Source of the DNA: Bacillota bacterium
GTDB lineage: Bacteria > Bacillota > Clostridia > Peptostreptococcales > Anaerovoracaceae
Length of the DNA: 64,000 nucleotides
Direction: 5' to 3'
Assembly (NCBI GenBank): GCA_017432345.1
Contig: JAFRJI010000046.1
Location: 1-64,000, forward strand
The position numbers and the translations under genes are program-made. The notes under the pieces were generated by a model. That model was not told the origin of the DNA and did no database searches. It saw only the letters and a program-made list of their open reading frames with translations. This document shows positions 9,528 through 19,126 of the stretch, piece after piece (within the stretch, counting starts at the first letter, position 1; each line of letters starts with the position of its first letter).

Positions 9528-12343
9528 GTTTCATGGAAAAGATCTTTGGAGATCTGAATGAAAAAGAAGTCAAGAAAATCGAAAAGATAGCCGACAAGGT
9601 CATGGCCTACGACGAGGCCATGCAAGCGCTTTCCGATGACGAACTGCGGGGGAAAACGACCGAATTCAAACAGCGGATCGCAGAAGGGGAGACCTTGGAC
9701 GATTTGCTCCCGGAAGCTTTTGCAGTATGCCGGGAAGCAGCCTGGAGATCGCTGGGAATGAAGCACTTCTACGTACAGGTCATCGGCGGGATCGTCCTGC
9801 ATCAAGGACGTATTTCTGAGATGAAGACTGGTGAAGGTAAGACGCTCGTTGCGACGCTGCCGGCGTATTTGAACGCGCTCGAAGGCAAGGGCGTCCACGT
9901 CGTCACTGTCAACGATTACCTGGCCAAGCGTGATATGGAGTGGATGGGCAAGCTCTACACGTTCCTGGGACTGAAGGTAGGATGCATTATCCACGGGATC
10001 ACCGAGGAACAGCGGCGCGACGCCTATCTGGCCGACATCACCTACGGAACGAATAACGAATACGGTTTCGACTATTTGCGGGACAACATGGTAACGTACC
10101 GTGAGCAGATGATGCAGCGCGAACTGAACTACGCCATCATTGACGAGGTCGACTCCATCCTGATCGACGAAGCGAGAACGCCGCTGATCATTTCCGGCCG
10201 CGGCGACAAGTCCACCGATATGTACCGGCGGGCAGACAGTTTCGTCAAGGGCCTGGTCAAGGGCGTCAAGAACGAAGAAGATAAAACGGAGACCGGCGAC
10301 TTTACGGTCGAAGAAAAAGATAATCAGATCGCACTGACCGAAGAAGGTATCCGCAAGTGCGAAGCGTTCTTCAAGATCGAGAACTTCTCCGATCCGGAGA
10401 ACATGGAAATCAACCACCACGTCATGCAGGCGCTGAAAGCCCGCAACATGATGAAGCGCGACGTCGACTACGTCGTCCGGGACGGAGAGATCATCATCGT
10501 CGATGAATTCACCGGCCGTATGATGTTCGGACGGCGCTACAGCGACGGACTTCACCAGGCCATCGAAGCCAAAGAAGGCGTACTGGTCCGGTCCGAATCC
10601 AAGACGCTGGCTACGATCACCTTGCAGAATTACTTCCGTATGTACCAGAAACTGGCCGGCATGACCGGTACTGCCAAAACGGAAGAAAGCGAATTCACCG
10701 ACATTTACAACATGGACGTCGTCGTTATCCCGACCAACAAGCCGGTCATCCGTCAGGATAATCAGGACGCGGTCTATTCGACCGAGAAGGGCAAATACAA
10801 CGCCATCGTCGAGCGGGTCATCGAGGCGCACGAGAAAGGCCAGCCGGTCCTGGTCGGTACGATCTCCATCGAAAAATCCGAGATCATCGCCGATGCGCTT
10901 CGCCGGCGCGGCATCAAGAAGTTCAACGTCCTGAATGCAAAACACCACGAGAAAGAAGCGCAGATCATTGCGGAAGCCGGACGGGAAGGCGCCGTTACGA
11001 TTGCCACTAACATGGCCGGCCGTGGTACCGACATCATCCTGGGCGGCAACCCGGAATTCGAAGCGCGTAAGGAAATGGCGGAACTGGAATACGACGAAGA
11101 CCAGATCGCCTTCGCCACAAGCTTCGTACAGAGCGACGATGAGGAACTGCTGGAAGCCAGAAGGACATTCCAGAAGCTCCTTGAGAAATACAAGGCCGAG
11201 CGTGCGCCGGAACAGCAGCGCGTCAAAGAGCTCGGAGGGCTTTGCATCATCGGTACGGAGCGGCATGAGTCGAGACGTATCGACAACCAGCTCCGTGGAC
11301 GTTCCGGTCGTCAGGGAGATCCGGGCAGCACCCAGTTCTGCGTCTCCATGGAAGACGAACTGATGCGTCTGTTCGGCGGCGAGCGGATGCAGAGCGTCGT
11401 GCAAAAGCTCGGGGTCGAGGAGAACGAGGCCATCGAGTCCGGCATGATCAGCAAGCAGATCGAGAACGCACAGAAGAAGGTCGAGGGCAGGAACTTTGGT
11501 ATTCGTAAATACGTCCTGCAGTACGACAACGTTATGAATAAGCAGCGTGAAATCATCTACAGCGAGCGTAAGAAGGTGCTCTTCGGAGAGGACCTGCGGG
11601 ACGACCTGGATATGATGGTGCGCAAGCTCATCGATGAGGTCGTCGATCCGATCGTCATCGCGTCCAAGTATCCGGAAGAGTGGGACTTCGACACGATGAA
11701 CAAAGGCCTGCAGAAGATCACCGGCCGGTTCGAGCCGCTGGAATTCGATGAAGAAGACCTGGCGGACATGGACGAAGAGTCCCTGAAGAACGGACTGTAT
11801 GAAGAGTTCAGCGAACTCTACGACGAGAAGGAAAAAGAAATCGGCGTCGAGCGTCTGCGTGAAGTCGAGCGTATGATTCTGCTGCGTGTCGTCGACAACA
11901 AGTGGATGGATCACATCGACGCGATGGATCAGATGAAGAGCGGAATCGGCCTGCGCGGCCTGGGCGGACAGGATCCGGCGGCTGCGTACGCGCATGAAGG
12001 TTTCGCGATGTTCGAGCTTATGATCGCTGCGATCCAGGAAGAATTCGTGCGGTTCTGCTACAATGTCACCGTGACGACGTCCACCGAGCGTAAGGACGTC
12101 ATCGGTGTCGGCGTATCCCACAAGGACGAATTCGACGACAGCGAGATGCGTGAAGAGGCAGCCAGAAGACAGGCAGCCGGCGCCAATGTGGATATGTCCG
12201 CGGCTCCGGCGGCAGCAGCTGTTCCGAAGCGCGAGCACAAGCAGGAGACCGTGCGCCGCGACACGCCGAAGGTCGGCCGTAACGACCCGTGCCCATGCGG
12301 CAGCGGGAAGAAGTACAAACACTGCTGCGGGCGGAATGCATAG
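9524..12343 (+). CDS. secA: Preprotein translocase ATPase SecA
   Basis: SecA is the ATPase motor of Sec-dependent protein export. At 939 aa it is full length. It has the Walker A region [20 protein letters not shown], the [19 protein letters not shown]alker B region, preprotein-binding and helicase domain 2 elements ([31 protein letters not shown]). The C-terminal zinc-binding SEC-C motif is [14 protein letters not shown]. The extra sequence near residues 280-300 is typical of the family. The start overlaps the preceding stop by four bases. Many substrates of this machinery are encoded in the 23-44 kb part of the window. Confidence 0.98.
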   Translation: MSFMEKIFGDLNEKEVKKIEKIADKVMAYDEAMQALSDDELRGKTTEFKQRIAEGETLDDLLPEAFAVCREAAWRSLGMKHFYVQVIGGIVLHQGRISEMKTGEGKTLVATLPAYLNALEGKGVHVVTVNDYLAKRDMEWMGKLYTFLGLKVGCIIHGITEEQRRDAYLADITYGTNNEYGFDYLRDNMVTYREQMMQRELNYAIIDEVDSILIDEARTPLIISGRGDKSTDMYRRADSFVKGLVKGVKNEEDKTETGDFTVEEKDNQIALTEEGIRKCEAFFKIENFSDPENMEINHHVMQALKARNMMKRDVDYVVRDGEIIIVDEFTGRMMFGRRYSDGLHQAIEAKEGVLVRSESKTLATITLQNYFRMYQKLAGMTGTAKTEESEFTDIYNMDVVVIPTNKPVIRQDNQDAVYSTEKGKYNAIVERVIEAHEKGQPVLVGTISIEKSEIIADALRRRGIKKFNVLNAKHHEKEAQIIAEAGREGAVTIATNMAGRGTDIILGGNPEFEARKEMAELEYDEDQIAFATSFVQSDDEELLEARRTFQKLLEKYKAERAPEQQRVKELGGLCIIGTERHESRRIDNQLRGRSGRQGDPGSTQFCVSMEDELMRLFGGERMQSVVQKLGVEENEAIESGMISKQIENAQKKVEGRNFGIRKYVLQYDNVMNKQREIIYSERKKVLFGEDLRDDLDMMVRKLIDEVVDPIVIASKYPEEWDFDTMNKGLQKITGRFEPLEFDEEDLADMDEESLKNGLYEEFSELYDEKEKEIGVERLREVERMILLRVVDNKWMDHIDAMDQMKSGIGLRGLGGQDPAAAYAHEGFAMFELMIAAIQEEFVRFCYNVTVTTSTERKDVIGVGVSHKDEFDDSEMREEAARRQAAGANVDMSAAPAAAAVPKREHKQETVRRDTPKVGRNDPCPCGSGKKYKHCCGRNA

Positions 12344-12351
12344 AGGAAACG

Positions 12352-13476
12352 ATGATACTGATAGACGAACTGAAAGGGGAACTCCCGACGCTGGAAACCA
12401 TGCTCCATGAAGCAGAGGAGTCTCTGAAACCTGACGATCTGAAGGCGGAGTTGGCCGGACTCGATGAGAAGACGGCCGCGCCGGATTTCTGGAACGATCA
12501 GGAAAAAGCACAGAATATAATGAAGCAAAAGAAGTCCATCGAGAGCCGGCTCGGCGAATTCGAGAGCCTGAGCGCGCGCCTGGAGGATCTGGAGACTATG
12601 CTCGAAATGGCCGATGAGGCCGAGAAAGGCGGGGACCTGGAGGAGGCCGAACTCATGGTGGACGAGGCGAAGATTTCCAGAGAAACGCTGGAAAAAGATC
12701 TCGAGGACCTGAAACTGAGAACTTTGCTTAACGATAAGTACGACCAGAACAACGCCATCATATCCGTGCATGCGGGAAGCGGCGGGACGGAGGCGATGGA
12801 CTGGGCAGCGATGCTGCTTAGGATGTACACGCGGTGGTGCGAGAAACGCGGCTTCAAGGCGAAGATCATCGACATGAACGATGATACAGAAGCCGGGATC
12901 AAGAGCGCGACGCTCCTCGTGGAGGGCGATTACGCCTATGGATACCTGAAGAACGAAAAGGGTGTCCACCGGCTGGTCCGGATCTCGCCGTTCGATGCAT
13001 CCGGGCGGAGGCACACGTCGTTCGCGTCGCTGGATGTCACGCCGGAGATCGATTTTGATACGACGGTGGAGATCAATCCGGACGACCTGCGCATCGACAC
13101 GTACCGTTCCAGCGGGGCCGGCGGGCAGCACGTCAACATGACGGATTCGGCAGTCCGCATCACGCACTTGCCGACGCACATCGTCGTCACCTGCCAGAAC
13201 GAGCGCTCGCAGATGCAGAACCGCGAGTTCGCGATGAAGATGCTCATGTCCAAACTGGTCGAGCTCAAAGAGCAGGAAGAAAAAGAGTCCCTCAATGAAC
13301 TGAAGGGCGACTACAGCCAGATCACGTGGGGAAGCCAGATCCGCTCCTACGTATTCCAGCCGTACACGATGGTCAAGGATCACAGGACCGGCGCCGAAGT
13401 CGGCAACGTGCAGGCCGTCATGGACGGGGATCTGGACTATTTCATCAATGAAAAACTGAAACAGCGAGAATGTTAA
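12352..13476 (+). CDS. prfB: Peptide chain release factor 2, without programmed frameshift
   Basis: RF2 reads UAA and UGA and triggers peptide release. The 374-aa product has the SPF anticodon-mimic tripeptide (ISPFDASGRRH), which distinguishes RF2 from RF1, and the catalytic GGQ in SSGAGGQHVNMTDSAVR. The N-terminal coiled coil is read in one continuous frame; the usual +1 frameshift site (CTT TGA C near codon 25) is absent, so the autoregulatory frameshift has been lost, as in a minority of bacteria. ATG at 12352 is chosen for its GAGGA site and family length; an upstream in-frame ATG lies inside secA. It lies 8 bases after secA. Confidence 0.96.
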   Translation: MILIDELKGELPTLETMLHEAEESLKPDDLKAELAGLDEKTAAPDFWNDQEKAQNIMKQKKSIESRLGEFESLSARLEDLETMLEMADEAEKGGDLEEAELMVDEAKISRETLEKDLEDLKLRTLLNDKYDQNNAIISVHAGSGGTEAMDWAAMLLRMYTRWCEKRGFKAKIIDMNDDTEAGIKSATLLVEGDYAYGYLKNEKGVHRLVRISPFDASGRRHTSFASLDVTPEIDFDTTVEINPDDLRIDTYRSSGAGGQHVNMTDSAVRITHLPTHIVVTCQNERSQMQNREFAMKMLMSKLVELKEQEEKESLNELKGDYSQITWGSQIRSYVFQPYTMVKDHRTGAEVGNVQAVMDGDLDYFINEKLKQREC

Positions 13477-14852
13477 GAAGGAAGACGAATCAGCTTGATA
13501 TGCTTCACGGGCCGCTGCTGAGCAAGATCATTCTCTTTGCTCTGCCGCTGATGGTCACCAGTACGCTGCAGCAGATCTTCAACGCGACGGATGTTGCTGT
13601 TGTAGGGCAGTTTGCCGGCAGTCAGGCGCTGGCGGCGGTCGGAAGCAACTCACCGATCATCAACTTAATCATCAATCTCTTGATCGGTCTTTCCATGGGC
13701 GCCAATGTAGTCATCGCGAACTACATCGGGCAGGGCCGGAAAGACCGTATCAAGGACACCGTACACACCGCGATCCTCATTTCCCTGATCGGCGGTGTTG
13801 CTTTTGGTGTGCTTGGAATCTTCGTTTCCCGGCCGATGCTCGTTGCGATGGGTTCGCCGGATGACGTCATCGATCTGGCGACGCTGTATCTGCGGATCTT
13901 TTTCGCCGGTCTTCCGATGATGTCCCTCTACAATTTCTGTTCGTCGATCATGCGGAGCAAAGGCGACACCATGCGTCCGCTGATCGCGCTGGCGATCTCA
14001 GGCGTGATCAATGTGGGGCTGAACCTGCTTCTGGTCGCTGTCTTCCACATGAGCGTGGCCGGCGTTGCCATCGCCACGGTCACAGCCAACACCATCAGTG
14101 CGATCATGCTCGTGGTGATGCTGGTAAAGGAAGAAGGAGAATTCCACCTGGATTTCCGCAAGCTGCGGTTGCACCGTGATCACTTCAAGCGGATCCTGCA
14201 GATCGGCGTTCCGTCCGGCGTGCAGGGCATGGTGTTCTCGCTGTCCAACGTGTTCATCCAGTCGGCGGTCAACAGTTTCGGCTCTGCCGCTATCGCGGGG
14301 TCATCGGCCGCGCTGACGTTTGAGTATTTTGCATATTTCGCGCTGAATGCCTTCGTGCAGACGGCGATGACGTTCACGAGCCAGAATTATGGCGCACTGG
14401 AGATGAAGCGCTGCCGCGACGTGTATCTGCGGTGCATGATCTGCGGCGTGATCGCGGTGGTGATCTGCAACTCCGCGTTTTTCTTCGGCAGGGTGTTTTT
14501 CATCGGATTGTTCACGGATTCGGCGGAAGTCGCCGAGTGGGGCTATACGCGAATGGCGTGCGTGCTCATTTTCCAGTGGATCGCGCTGTCGTATGAAGTC
14601 AGCGCCGCGGCCATGCGGGGAATGGGGCACTCGACACTGCCGGCCCTGATCACCGTGATCGGAACGTGCCTGCTGCGGATCGCATGGGTCTTCACGGTGT
14701 TCCCGAAGAGCCACTCCTTCGAGCTTCTGATGCACATCTATCCGATCACCTGGACGGTCACGGGCATCGCCATGCTGATCGCGTATTTCGTCATCCGCCA
14801 CAAGGAGGAAGAGCGGATCGCGCTATACAGTCTAATGCGGGCGGATCTGTAA
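13470..14852 (+). CDS. MATE-family efflux transporter
   Basis: This 460-aa integral membrane protein of the multidrug and toxin extrusion family has about twelve hydrophobic helices. The family N-terminus is clear (DMLHGPLLSKIILFALPLM, STLQQIFNATDVAVVGQF), with the second-half repeat NVFIQSAVNSFGSAAIAG. Such exporters use a sodium or proton gradient; the substrate is unknown. The start overlaps prfB by 7 bases, so it is the last member of the CNNM-secA-prfB-MATE run. No clear terminator follows; the next gene has its own promoter. Confidence 0.92.
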   Translation: MLRRKTNQLDMLHGPLLSKIILFALPLMVTSTLQQIFNATDVAVVGQFAGSQALAAVGSNSPIINLIINLLIGLSMGANVVIANYIGQGRKDRIKDTVHTAILISLIGGVAFGVLGIFVSRPMLVAMGSPDDVIDLATLYLRIFFAGLPMMSLYNFCSSIMRSKGDTMRPLIALAISGVINVGLNLLLVAVFHMSVAGVAIATVTANTISAIMLVVMLVKEEGEFHLDFRKLRLHRDHFKRILQIGVPSGVQGMVFSLSNVFIQSAVNSFGSAAIAGSSAALTFEYFAYFALNAFVQTAMTFTSQNYGALEMKRCRDVYLRCMICGVIAVVICNSAFFFGRVFFIGLFTDSAEVAEWGYTRMACVLIFQWIALSYEVSAAAMRGMGHSTLPALITVIGTCLLRIAWVFTVFPKSHSFELLMHIYPITWTVTGIAMLIAYFVIRHKEEERIALYSLMRADL

Positions 14853-14891
14853 GTTACAACTATTTGTATACAGTATTTAATAAAATACAAC

Positions 14892-14920
14892 TTGTATCGT
14901 TTTGGGCGATATGTTAATAT
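14892..14920 (+). promoter_or_regulatory. Candidate promoter of the decarboxylase beta-subunit gene
   Basis: TTGTAT at 14892-14897 and TAATAT at 14915-14920 are 17 bases apart in an A+T-rich gap. Transcription would start near 14927, leaving a leader of about 54 bases that ends in AAAGGAG before the ATG. A second, weaker pair overlaps upstream (TTACAA with TTAATA). Confidence 0.6.
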
Positions 14921-14980
14921 TTTATCAGTGATGCGAGAGTATCGCTTTGTCATTATGCCAATAAAAGGAGATGCAATTAT

Positions 14981-16147
14981 ATGGGCGCAATAGGTGAAAC
15001 ATTAGTTAAGTTCTGGGAATCGACCGGTATTGCCAATTTCGGTTACCAGAGCGGTATTATGATCATAGTATCGCTGTTCTTCCTGTATCTGGCGATCAGA
15101 CACGGATTTGAACCGCTGCTGCTCGTTCCGATCGCGTTCGGCATGTTACTTTCGAACCTGCCGATGACGGGGATCTTCCTCAACGACGTCGTACACGAGG
15201 GGGTGACCAATTCCAATGAGCTTGCGGATGCAGGAATATTCTCGATATTCTATATGCTGAAACCAGTCTTGCCATCGTTGATATTCCTGGGGGTCGGCGC
15301 CATGACAGACTTTGGACCGCTCATTGCGAACCCGAAGTCGCTGCTTATGGGTGCAGCCGCTCAGCTGGGAATCTTCTTCGCATTCTTCTCTGCGATCGCG
15401 CTGGGATTCAATGCGCAGGAAGCCGGTTCCATCGGCATCATCGGCGGCGCTGACGGCCCGACAGCGATCTACCTGACGACGAAACTGGCAGACCATCTGG
15501 TAGGCCCGATCGCGGTAGCCGCGTACTCCTACATGGCCCTTGTGCCGATCATACAACCGCCAATCATGAAACTGCTCACGACAAAGCATGAGCGGGAACT
15601 CAAGATGGAGCAGTTGAGGACCGTATCCCAGAGAGAAAAGATCCTCTTCCCGATTGCGGTAACCGTCGTAATCGCACTGCTTCTTCCGGCAGTTGCACCT
15701 CTGATCGGTATGCTGATGATGGGCAACCTGTTCAAGGAAAGCGGACGTACAGCCAGACTGTCCGACACTTCATCCAATGCGCTCTCCAACATCCTGGTCA
15801 TCATGCTGGGAACCTGCGTCGGCGCGTCGGCAACCGGCACGACGTTCCTGACCTGGGCGACGATCAAGATCGTTATCCTCGGTGTACTGGCATTCTGCTT
15901 CGGTACCGCGGGCGGCGTATGTATCGCGAAGATCATGAACGTGCTGTCGAAGACGCCAATCAATCCGCTCATTGGATCGGCAGGTGTATCCGCCGTACCA
16001 ATGGCAGCCCGTGTATCGCAGGTCGAAGGGCAAAAGGCAAATCCTACGAACTTCCTGCTGATGCACGCGATGGGACCGAACGTAGCGGGTGTTATCGGAT
16101 CCGGTGTAGCAGCCGGCGTAATGCTTTGCATGTATGGCGGATATTAA
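14981..16147 (+). CDS. Sodium ion-translocating decarboxylase, beta subunit (OadB/GcdB/MmdB family)
   Basis: This 388-aa polytopic membrane protein is the sodium-pumping carboxybiotin decarboxylase subunit of oxaloacetate, methylmalonyl-CoA or glutaconyl-CoA decarboxylases. The family motif GIIGGADGPTAIYLTTKLA is intact near residue 155, with the catalytic Asp, as is the C-terminal HAMGPNVAGVIGSGVAAG. It is monocistronic, with its own promoter and terminator. The alpha, gamma and biotin-carrier subunits are not in this window, so the substrate cannot be assigned. The protein would let the cell turn decarboxylation energy into a sodium gradient, which fits an amino-acid-fermenting anaerobe (inference). 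Confidence 0.93.
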   Translation: MGAIGETLVKFWESTGIANFGYQSGIMIIVSLFFLYLAIRHGFEPLLLVPIAFGMLLSNLPMTGIFLNDVVHEGVTNSNELADAGIFSIFYMLKPVLPSLIFLGVGAMTDFGPLIANPKSLLMGAAAQLGIFFAFFSAIALGFNAQEAGSIGIIGGADGPTAIYLTTKLADHLVGPIAVAAYSYMALVPIIQPPIMKLLTTKHERELKMEQLRTVSQREKILFPIAVTVVIALLLPAVAPLIGMLMMGNLFKESGRTARLSDTSSNALSNILVIMLGTCVGASATGTTFLTWATIKIVILGVLAFCFGTAGGVCIAKIMNVLSKTPINPLIGSAGVSAVPMAARVSQVEGQKANPTNFLLMHAMGPNVAGVIGSGVAAGVMLCMYGGY

Positions 16148-16186
16148 TATCGACAATCTCTAAAATCATTTTTATACACTATGGAA

Positions 16187-16215
16187 GTCCCGGGGCCGAC
16201 AGGCTTCGGGATTTT
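16187..16215 (+). terminator. Terminator after the decarboxylase beta-subunit gene
   Basis: TCCCG (16188-16192) pairs with CGGGA (16207-16211), with an inner GCC/GGC pairing around GACA, then TTTT. It lies upstream of the preferred start of the HAD gene, which argues against an earlier in-frame ATG at 16181 that would begin inside the hairpin. Confidence 0.75.
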
Positions 16216-16246
16216 CAGAAGAAGAAATAAATCAGAAGAGGAAACA

Positions 16247-16924
16247 ATGGGTCAGATAAACGATAAGACCAAAAACATCGACACCGTCGTCTTTGACTTT
16301 GACGGCACCGTCATGGACACCAACCAGATCATCTTCAATTCCTGGCAGCACACGTTCCGTACCATCCTGGGCCACGACGGCGACATGGACGCGATTTTGG
16401 CGTCGCTGGGGGAACCTTTGGAATACAGCATGGAAAATTTCTTCCCGGAGATACCGGTGGAAGAATCGATCCAGGTGTATCGGGATTACCACCGGGAAAA
16501 GTTCTATGACACGATCGAACTGTTCCCGGGCATCGAGGAGCTGCTGGAGGAGCTGAAGCAGCGCGGCTACAAGACGGGCCTTGCTACATCACGGCTGAAA
16601 GTCACCACGTACCAGGGACTGGAGAAATACGACCTGTTCCGGTTTTTTGACAACATCATCACCGTCGAGGATGTCACCAAAGCGAAACCGGATCCGGAGA
16701 TCCTCCTGACCATGCTGCAAAAGCTCAAGTCACAGCCCCAGACCAGCGCGATGACCGGCGACACGCGGCTGGATATCGCCTGTGCCAACAATGCGGGCGC
16801 GACAAGCGTGCTGGTGGGTTGGAGCCAGGCGCTTGCCGGCAAAACAAAAGAGGACTTCACTGGTAATGAAGTCCCCGATCATATCATTCAGACGCCGGCA
16901 GAATTACTGTCGATCATCGGATAG
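16247..16924 (+). CDS. HAD-superfamily phosphatase (PpaX/phosphoglycolate phosphatase type)
   Basis: This 225-aa haloacid-dehalogenase-fold hydrolase has motif I DFDGTVMDTN with the nucleophile Asp near residue 17. A helical cap domain follows, then motif II (TSRLK), motif III Lys (KAKPDPEILLTML) and motif IV GDTRLDIACANNAGA. The layout matches phosphoglycolate phosphatase and pyrophosphatase PpaX; the substrate cannot be fixed. The start MGQINDK follows GAAGAGGAA at good spacing and lies after the previous terminator. Its stop codon is inside its own terminator hairpin. Confidence 0.88.
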   Translation: MGQINDKTKNIDTVVFDFDGTVMDTNQIIFNSWQHTFRTILGHDGDMDAILASLGEPLEYSMENFFPEIPVEESIQVYRDYHREKFYDTIELFPGIEELLEELKQRGYKTGLATSRLKVTTYQGLEKYDLFRFFDNIITVEDVTKAKPDPEILLTMLQKLKSQPQTSAMTGDTRLDIACANNAGATSVLVGWSQALAGKTKEDFTGNEVPDHIIQTPAELLSIIG

Positions 16925-16947
16925 CTTCGGAGCTGTCCGATTTTTTA
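16916..16947 (+). terminator. Terminator overlapping the HAD gene stop codon
   Basis: ATCGGA (16916-16921) and AGCT pair with AGCT and TCCGAT (16936-16941) around a TCGG tetraloop, followed by TTTTTT. It separates the HAD gene from the convergent phosphoribosyltransferase gene. Confidence 0.9.
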
Positions 16948-16952
16948 TCCGA

Positions 16953-17507
16953 TCATCCAATCACTTCGCCCTTTCCGTTGAAGAGCGGCAGCTTGCCGAG
17001 CACGATGATGTCTTCGCGGTCATAAGCATCGCCTTCAGCGAGCACGGCCATCTTGGCGACGATGTTGGCGCCGGCCTTTTCAGCAAGTTTCTCCATAGCG
17101 GAGAGCGACTGGCCCGTGCTGATGACATCGTCGATGATGAGAACGCGTTTGCCCTTAAGTTTGGCGACGTCGTCTTCCCCGATGAACAGCTGCTGACGCT
17201 GGAACGTCGTGATCGATTTCAGATCCGCGCTGAGTGGATCTCCCATGTAGACCTTCTGCGATTTGAGCGCAACAATGTACTCGTTTCTTCCCGCCTGGCG
17301 GGCCATCTCATAGATCAGTGGAATGCTCTTTGACGCAGACGTCAGCATGATGTCGAATTCCGGAGCCCTTGCAAGAAGTTCCTTGGCGGCGTGCTGCGTG
17401 ATCTCCACATCCCCGTATAGGATGAACGCGGCGATTTGCAGGTCGTCCGCGACGGAAAACAATTTCAGATTTCTTTTTAATCCGGCGATATCTACTTCAT
17501 AAAACAT
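16953..17507 (-). CDS. Purine-type phosphoribosyltransferase
   Basis: This 184-aa type I phosphoribosyltransferase has the PRPP-binding signature VLIIDDVISTGQS near residue 125 and a TSASKSIPLIYEMARQ substrate-side loop. The overall layout resembles adenine phosphoribosyltransferase/Xpt-like proteins but I cannot assign the base. ATG at 17507 is chosen because AGGTGG lies 4-9 bases upstream; a longer frame to 17636 would add an unrelated hydrophobic stretch. It diverges from the riboswitch-controlled nucleoside transporter, so a role in purine salvage is likely (inference). A separate xpt gene is at 55.2 kb. Confidence 0.85.
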   Translation of the reverse strand: MFYEVDIAGLKRNLKLFSVADDLQIAAFILYGDVEITQHAAKELLARAPEFDIMLTSASKSIPLIYEMARQAGRNEYIVALKSQKVYMGDPLSADLKSITTFQRQQLFIGEDDVAKLKGKRVLIIDDVISTGQSLSAMEKLAEKAGANIVAKMAVLAEGDAYDREDIIVLGKLPLFNGKGEVIG

Positions 17508-17608
17508 GATCCACCTCCATACATATCGTAGTAGTCCCGTACCTATGATACCACAAAATGCAGTAGAAAACAGAGGAAAATTGAGCAAGATAATAAGGCA
17601 GTTTAAAC

Positions 17609-17637
17609 TTGACACTGATACCCCGAATTGATACACT
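17609..17637 (+). promoter_or_regulatory. Promoter of the riboswitch-nucleoside transporter unit
   Basis: A perfect TTGACA at 17609-17614 and TACACT at 17632-17637 are spaced by 17 bases. The transcript would begin near 17644, about 30 bases before the aptamer. Confidence 0.88.
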
Positions 17638-17673
17638 CAAAGCGTGGAGAAAACCCTTCACAAAATGTAAATA

Positions 17674-17747
17674 ATTGCCAATATAAGCACGAAGAAATGG
17701 TATAGTGCGTTTCTACCGTAACGCCTGAGTTACGACTATTGGTTGAT
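17674..17747 (+). ncRNA. Guanine-type purine riboswitch aptamer
   Basis: The core of the purine riboswitch is visible in order. P1 5' strand is ATTGCCA, J1/2 ATATAA (17681-17686), P2 GCAC/GTGC (17687-17690 with 17705-17708), J2/3 GTTTCTACC (17709-17717), P3 GTAAC/GTTAC (17718-17722 with 17729-17733), J3/1 GACTAT (17734-17739), then TGGTTGAT closing P1. The C in GACTAT is the specificity base of guanine-type members (adenine members have T). L2 contains GG and L3 CC, as needed for the loop-loop contact. Unusual points are an enlarged L2, a short 5-bp P3 and a P1 with mismatches. It lies upstream of a terminator and a nucleoside importer. Confidence 0.87.
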
Positions 17748-17823
17748 TTGAGAAAGCCATCAGTGGTGTGTGGTTTATGCTTTTGGTTTTCCCGGACAAC
17801 GGCTTTGTTACCGTAGATGTTGG

Positions 17824-17857
17824 CAGACAGGTTTGAGACACCTGTCTTTGTTGTTTT
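17824..17857 (+). terminator. Riboswitch expression-platform terminator
   Basis: AGACAGGT (17824-17831) pairs with ACCTGTCT (17839-17846) over a 7-base loop, followed by TTGTTGTTTTT. It lies between the aptamer and the transporter ribosome binding site, so ligand binding is expected to favour this hairpin and switch transcription off. Confidence 0.85.
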
Positions 17858-17888
17858 TAAACGCTTCATTTTTACAGGAGGAACAAAA

Positions 17889-19103
17889 ATGAAAAAAGCA
17901 GTATCACTCGTACTGGCACTCATGATGGTCTTCGCATTCACGACTGTATTCACCGGCTGCGGCGGATCTTCCGAAGAAGAAGGCAATTCTGACAGTGCAC
18001 TGAAGGCTGGATTTATCTGCCTGCATGACGAAAACTCAACGTACGACAAGAACTTCATCGACGCTGCAAACGCTGCATGCGAAGAGATGGGTATCGAAGC
18101 CGTGATCAAGACGAACATTCCGGAAGGACAGGAATGCTACGACACAGCTGCTGAACTGGTTGACGCAGGCTGCGGCATCGTATTCGCTGACTCATTCGGA
18201 CATGAAGACTTCATGATCCAGGCTGCCAAGGACTTCCCGGATGTACAGTTCTGCCACTCCACCGGCACAAAGGCTCACACCGAAGGTCTTGACAACTATC
18301 ACAATGCATTCGCAGCCATCTATGAAGGTCGTTATCTGGCTGGCGTTGCTGCCGGAATGAAGCTGAATGAGATGATCGACAATGGCGACATCACAGCTGA
18401 CCAGGCTAAGATCGGTTATGTAGGCGCTTACACATATGCAGAAGTAATTTCTGGTTACACTTCCTTCTTCCTGGGCGCTCGTTCCCAGTGCGAATCCGCA
18501 ACGATGGAAGTAACGTTCACCGGTTCATGGTATGATGAAGCCGCTGAAAAAGAAGCTGCGAACAGACTGATCAACAACGATTGTGTTCTGATCTCACAGC
18601 ACGCTGACTCCATGGGAGCTCCGACGGCTTGCGAAGAAGCTGGCGTACCTGACGTATCCTACAACGGCAGCACAGTAGATGCTTGCCCGAATACGTTCAT
18701 CGTATCCTCCAGAATCGATTGGGTTCCATACTACAAGTATGCAATGCAGGCTGTTCTGGACGGCGAAGCGATCGACGCTGACTGGACTGGTACTCTGGAA
18801 ACCGGATCCGTCGTTCTGACCGAAGTAAACGAAAATGCTGCAGCAGAAGGAACGCAGGCTAAGATCGACGAAGTCAAGGCTGGCCTGGAAGCTGGCGACA
18901 TCCACGTCTTCGACACTTCCACATTCACAGTTGACGGCGCTGCTCTGGATTCCTACATGGCAGACGTTGACTCCGACGCTGAATTCGAACATGAAACGGA
19001 AGTCGTTTCTGACGGATACTTCCACGAATCCGAATTCCGTTCCGCTCCTTACTTCGACATCAAGGCGATCGACGGAATCAAGACTCTTGACGAGAAAATG
19101 TAA
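17889..19103 (+). CDS. BMP-family nucleoside-binding lipoprotein of an ABC importer
   Basis: This 404-aa extracytoplasmic solute-binding protein belongs to the BmpA/PnrA/Med family, which binds purine nucleosides. The signal peptide runs MKKAVSLVLALMMVFAF... to a lipobox ending in TGC, so it is a lipoprotein. The mature part has the BMP signatures GFICLHDENSTYDKNFIDA, IVFADSFGHEDFMIQAA and GAYTYAEVISGYTSFFLGAR. ACAGGAGGAAC sets the start at 17889. It is the first gene of the riboswitch-controlled operon, with an attenuating hairpin before the ATPase gene, which should leave it in excess over the membrane parts. Nucleoside specificity is inferred from the family and the riboswitch. Confidence 0.93.
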   Translation: MKKAVSLVLALMMVFAFTTVFTGCGGSSEEEGNSDSALKAGFICLHDENSTYDKNFIDAANAACEEMGIEAVIKTNIPEGQECYDTAAELVDAGCGIVFADSFGHEDFMIQAAKDFPDVQFCHSTGTKAHTEGLDNYHNAFAAIYEGRYLAGVAAGMKLNEMIDNGDITADQAKIGYVGAYTYAEVISGYTSFFLGARSQCESATMEVTFTGSWYDEAAEKEAANRLINNDCVLISQHADSMGAPTACEEAGVPDVSYNGSTVDACPNTFIVSSRIDWVPYYKYAMQAVLDGEAIDADWTGTLETGSVVLTEVNENAAAEGTQAKIDEVKAGLEAGDIHVFDTSTFTVDGAALDSYMADVDSDAEFEHETEVVSDGYFHESEFRSAPYFDIKAIDGIKTLDEKM

Positions 19104-19126
19104 TTGAACGATTACGCAATAATAGA

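Noticed and set aside
12400..12450. RF2 programmed frameshift site at a CTCTGA string
   Set aside because: The string exists but a +1 shift there would not join the downstream reading frame; the gene is continuous without it.
9293..12511. Open frame of about 1070 codons on the minus strand opposite secA
   Set aside because: It mirrors the codon structure of secA, has no family resemblance, no ribosome binding site, and secA is certain.
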